Below are positions 63,731 to 64,000 of a DNA stretch of 64,000 nucleotides, one piece after another. The stretch covers positions 1 to 64,000 of the forward strand of contig NZ_CAJHBU010000001.1 in the NCBI RefSeq assembly GCF_904846715.1. The letters are read 5' to 3'. The notes beneath the pieces were generated by a model that was not told where the DNA came from, did no database searches, and saw nothing but the letters and a program-made list of their open reading frames with translations. The DNA is from Psychrobacter vallis. Lineage in GTDB: Bacteria; Pseudomonadota; Gammaproteobacteria; Pseudomonadales; Moraxellaceae. A program made the position numbers and the translations under genes. Each line of letters starts with the position of its first letter. Positions within the stretch are counted from its first letter, which is position 1.

Positions 63731-64000
63731 ACCCCGCTTAACTGACACCTACTAACCCATATCGTTTGTGTTTTCATAGCGTTATTTGCAGTCGCGTTAA
63801 GCGCCTAACGTTGATTGTATAGCCGATGCAAGATGGGTTCATGACTTATCAGTGCTGTCACCAAACTTGTATAATCGCCTACGAAAGCCTATCTTTTATA
63901 GTGAATTTGTTAGAGCTTATCAAGCCTCAAGCCGACTCTGACAATCGCCATTTATTTCAATACTATTTTATGTAATCAATCATTTGGTCAATCGGCGTTA
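63731..64000. other. Right-end region without a clear gene
   Basis: About 270 bp after the PAS-GGDEF-EAL gene. A TATAAT at 63870-63875 looks like a -10 box pointing right, so a gene outside the window may begin here. No RNA gene or credible full reading frame is visible. Confidence 0.4.

Noticed and set aside
63898-63975. Short GTG-started reading frame of 24 codons at the right end
   Set aside because: Too short, no ribosome binding site, and not distinguishable from chance.

Overview
The window looks like chromosomal DNA of a Moraxellaceae bacterium, most likely Psychrobacter. It is AT-leaning gammaproteobacterial DNA with LysS, PrfA, HrpA, SerC, GlnA, AhcY and MetF of proteobacterial type. 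It also has a short BlsA-like BLUF photoreceptor, a LemA/M48 pair, the unlinked trpGDC cluster common in this group, and several small inverted-repeat elements. I see no prophage, conjugative element, CRISPR array, tRNA or complete insertion sequence. The genus is an inference from protein resemblance, not from a marker gene.

Layout. 1-1.4 kb: the N-terminal part of dnaX (minus strand), running off the left edge through a tandem hexapeptide linker. 1.5-1.8 kb: a MITE-like element. 1.9-6.4 kb: lysS, a Cys-rich lipoprotein, prfA and a FabH-like KAS III (all minus). 6.6-10.4 kb: pnuC overlapping a NadR-type nicotinamide riboside kinase, a YqhA-family protein and creD. 10.5-15 kb: a DUF421 protein with a zinc-ribbon tail, an EamA transporter, the BLUF protein, and a LysR regulator divergent from a pair of YdcZ/DUF606 half-transporters. 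15-16.7 kb: a highly repetitive acidic/lysine protein and a small membrane protein. 16.7-25.9 kb: hrpA, a DUF1543 two-gene unit, a metallophosphoesterase, a DASS transporter, a 54-residue small protein and a DUF1275 protein. 26-30.7 kb: fabI, folE, a lipoprotein MsrAB fusion and an iron-type alcohol dehydrogenase. 30.8-38.8 kb: a second MITE-like element, a yejABEF-type peptide importer with gloB inside it, and a four-LysM protein. 39-45 kb: serC, a probable divergent DNA polymerase III psi subunit, a very long M48 peptidase and lemA. 45-49 kb: 4.5S SRP RNA, a SIMPL protein, a DUF4124 protein and glnA. 49.5-54 kb: trpG-trpD-trpC, an Smr protein and an AlkA-like glycosylase. 54-58.3 kb: an MscS channel and a TonB-dependent receptor. 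58.4-60.9 kb: an S-adenosylhomocysteine riboswitch in front of ahcY-metF. 61-63.7 kb: rsmE and a PAS-GGDEF-EAL protein.

How the genes work together. Clear functional groups are nicotinamide riboside uptake and phosphorylation (pnuC plus kinase), the methyl cycle (SAH riboswitch, ahcY, metF), tryptophan synthesis (trpGDC), microcin C-type peptide import (yej), and two replicase subunits (dnaX and the psi candidate). The rest is mostly single-gene housekeeping.

The most interesting non-coding structures are the SAH riboswitch, two TA-flanked MITE-like elements (one supplies the stop codon of the yejF-like gene), isolated copies of the same terminal sequence, a pair of short dispersed palindromes, and a 26-bp tandem duplication across the serC stop codon. 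I found no wholly new multi-gene system that the sequence alone can establish.
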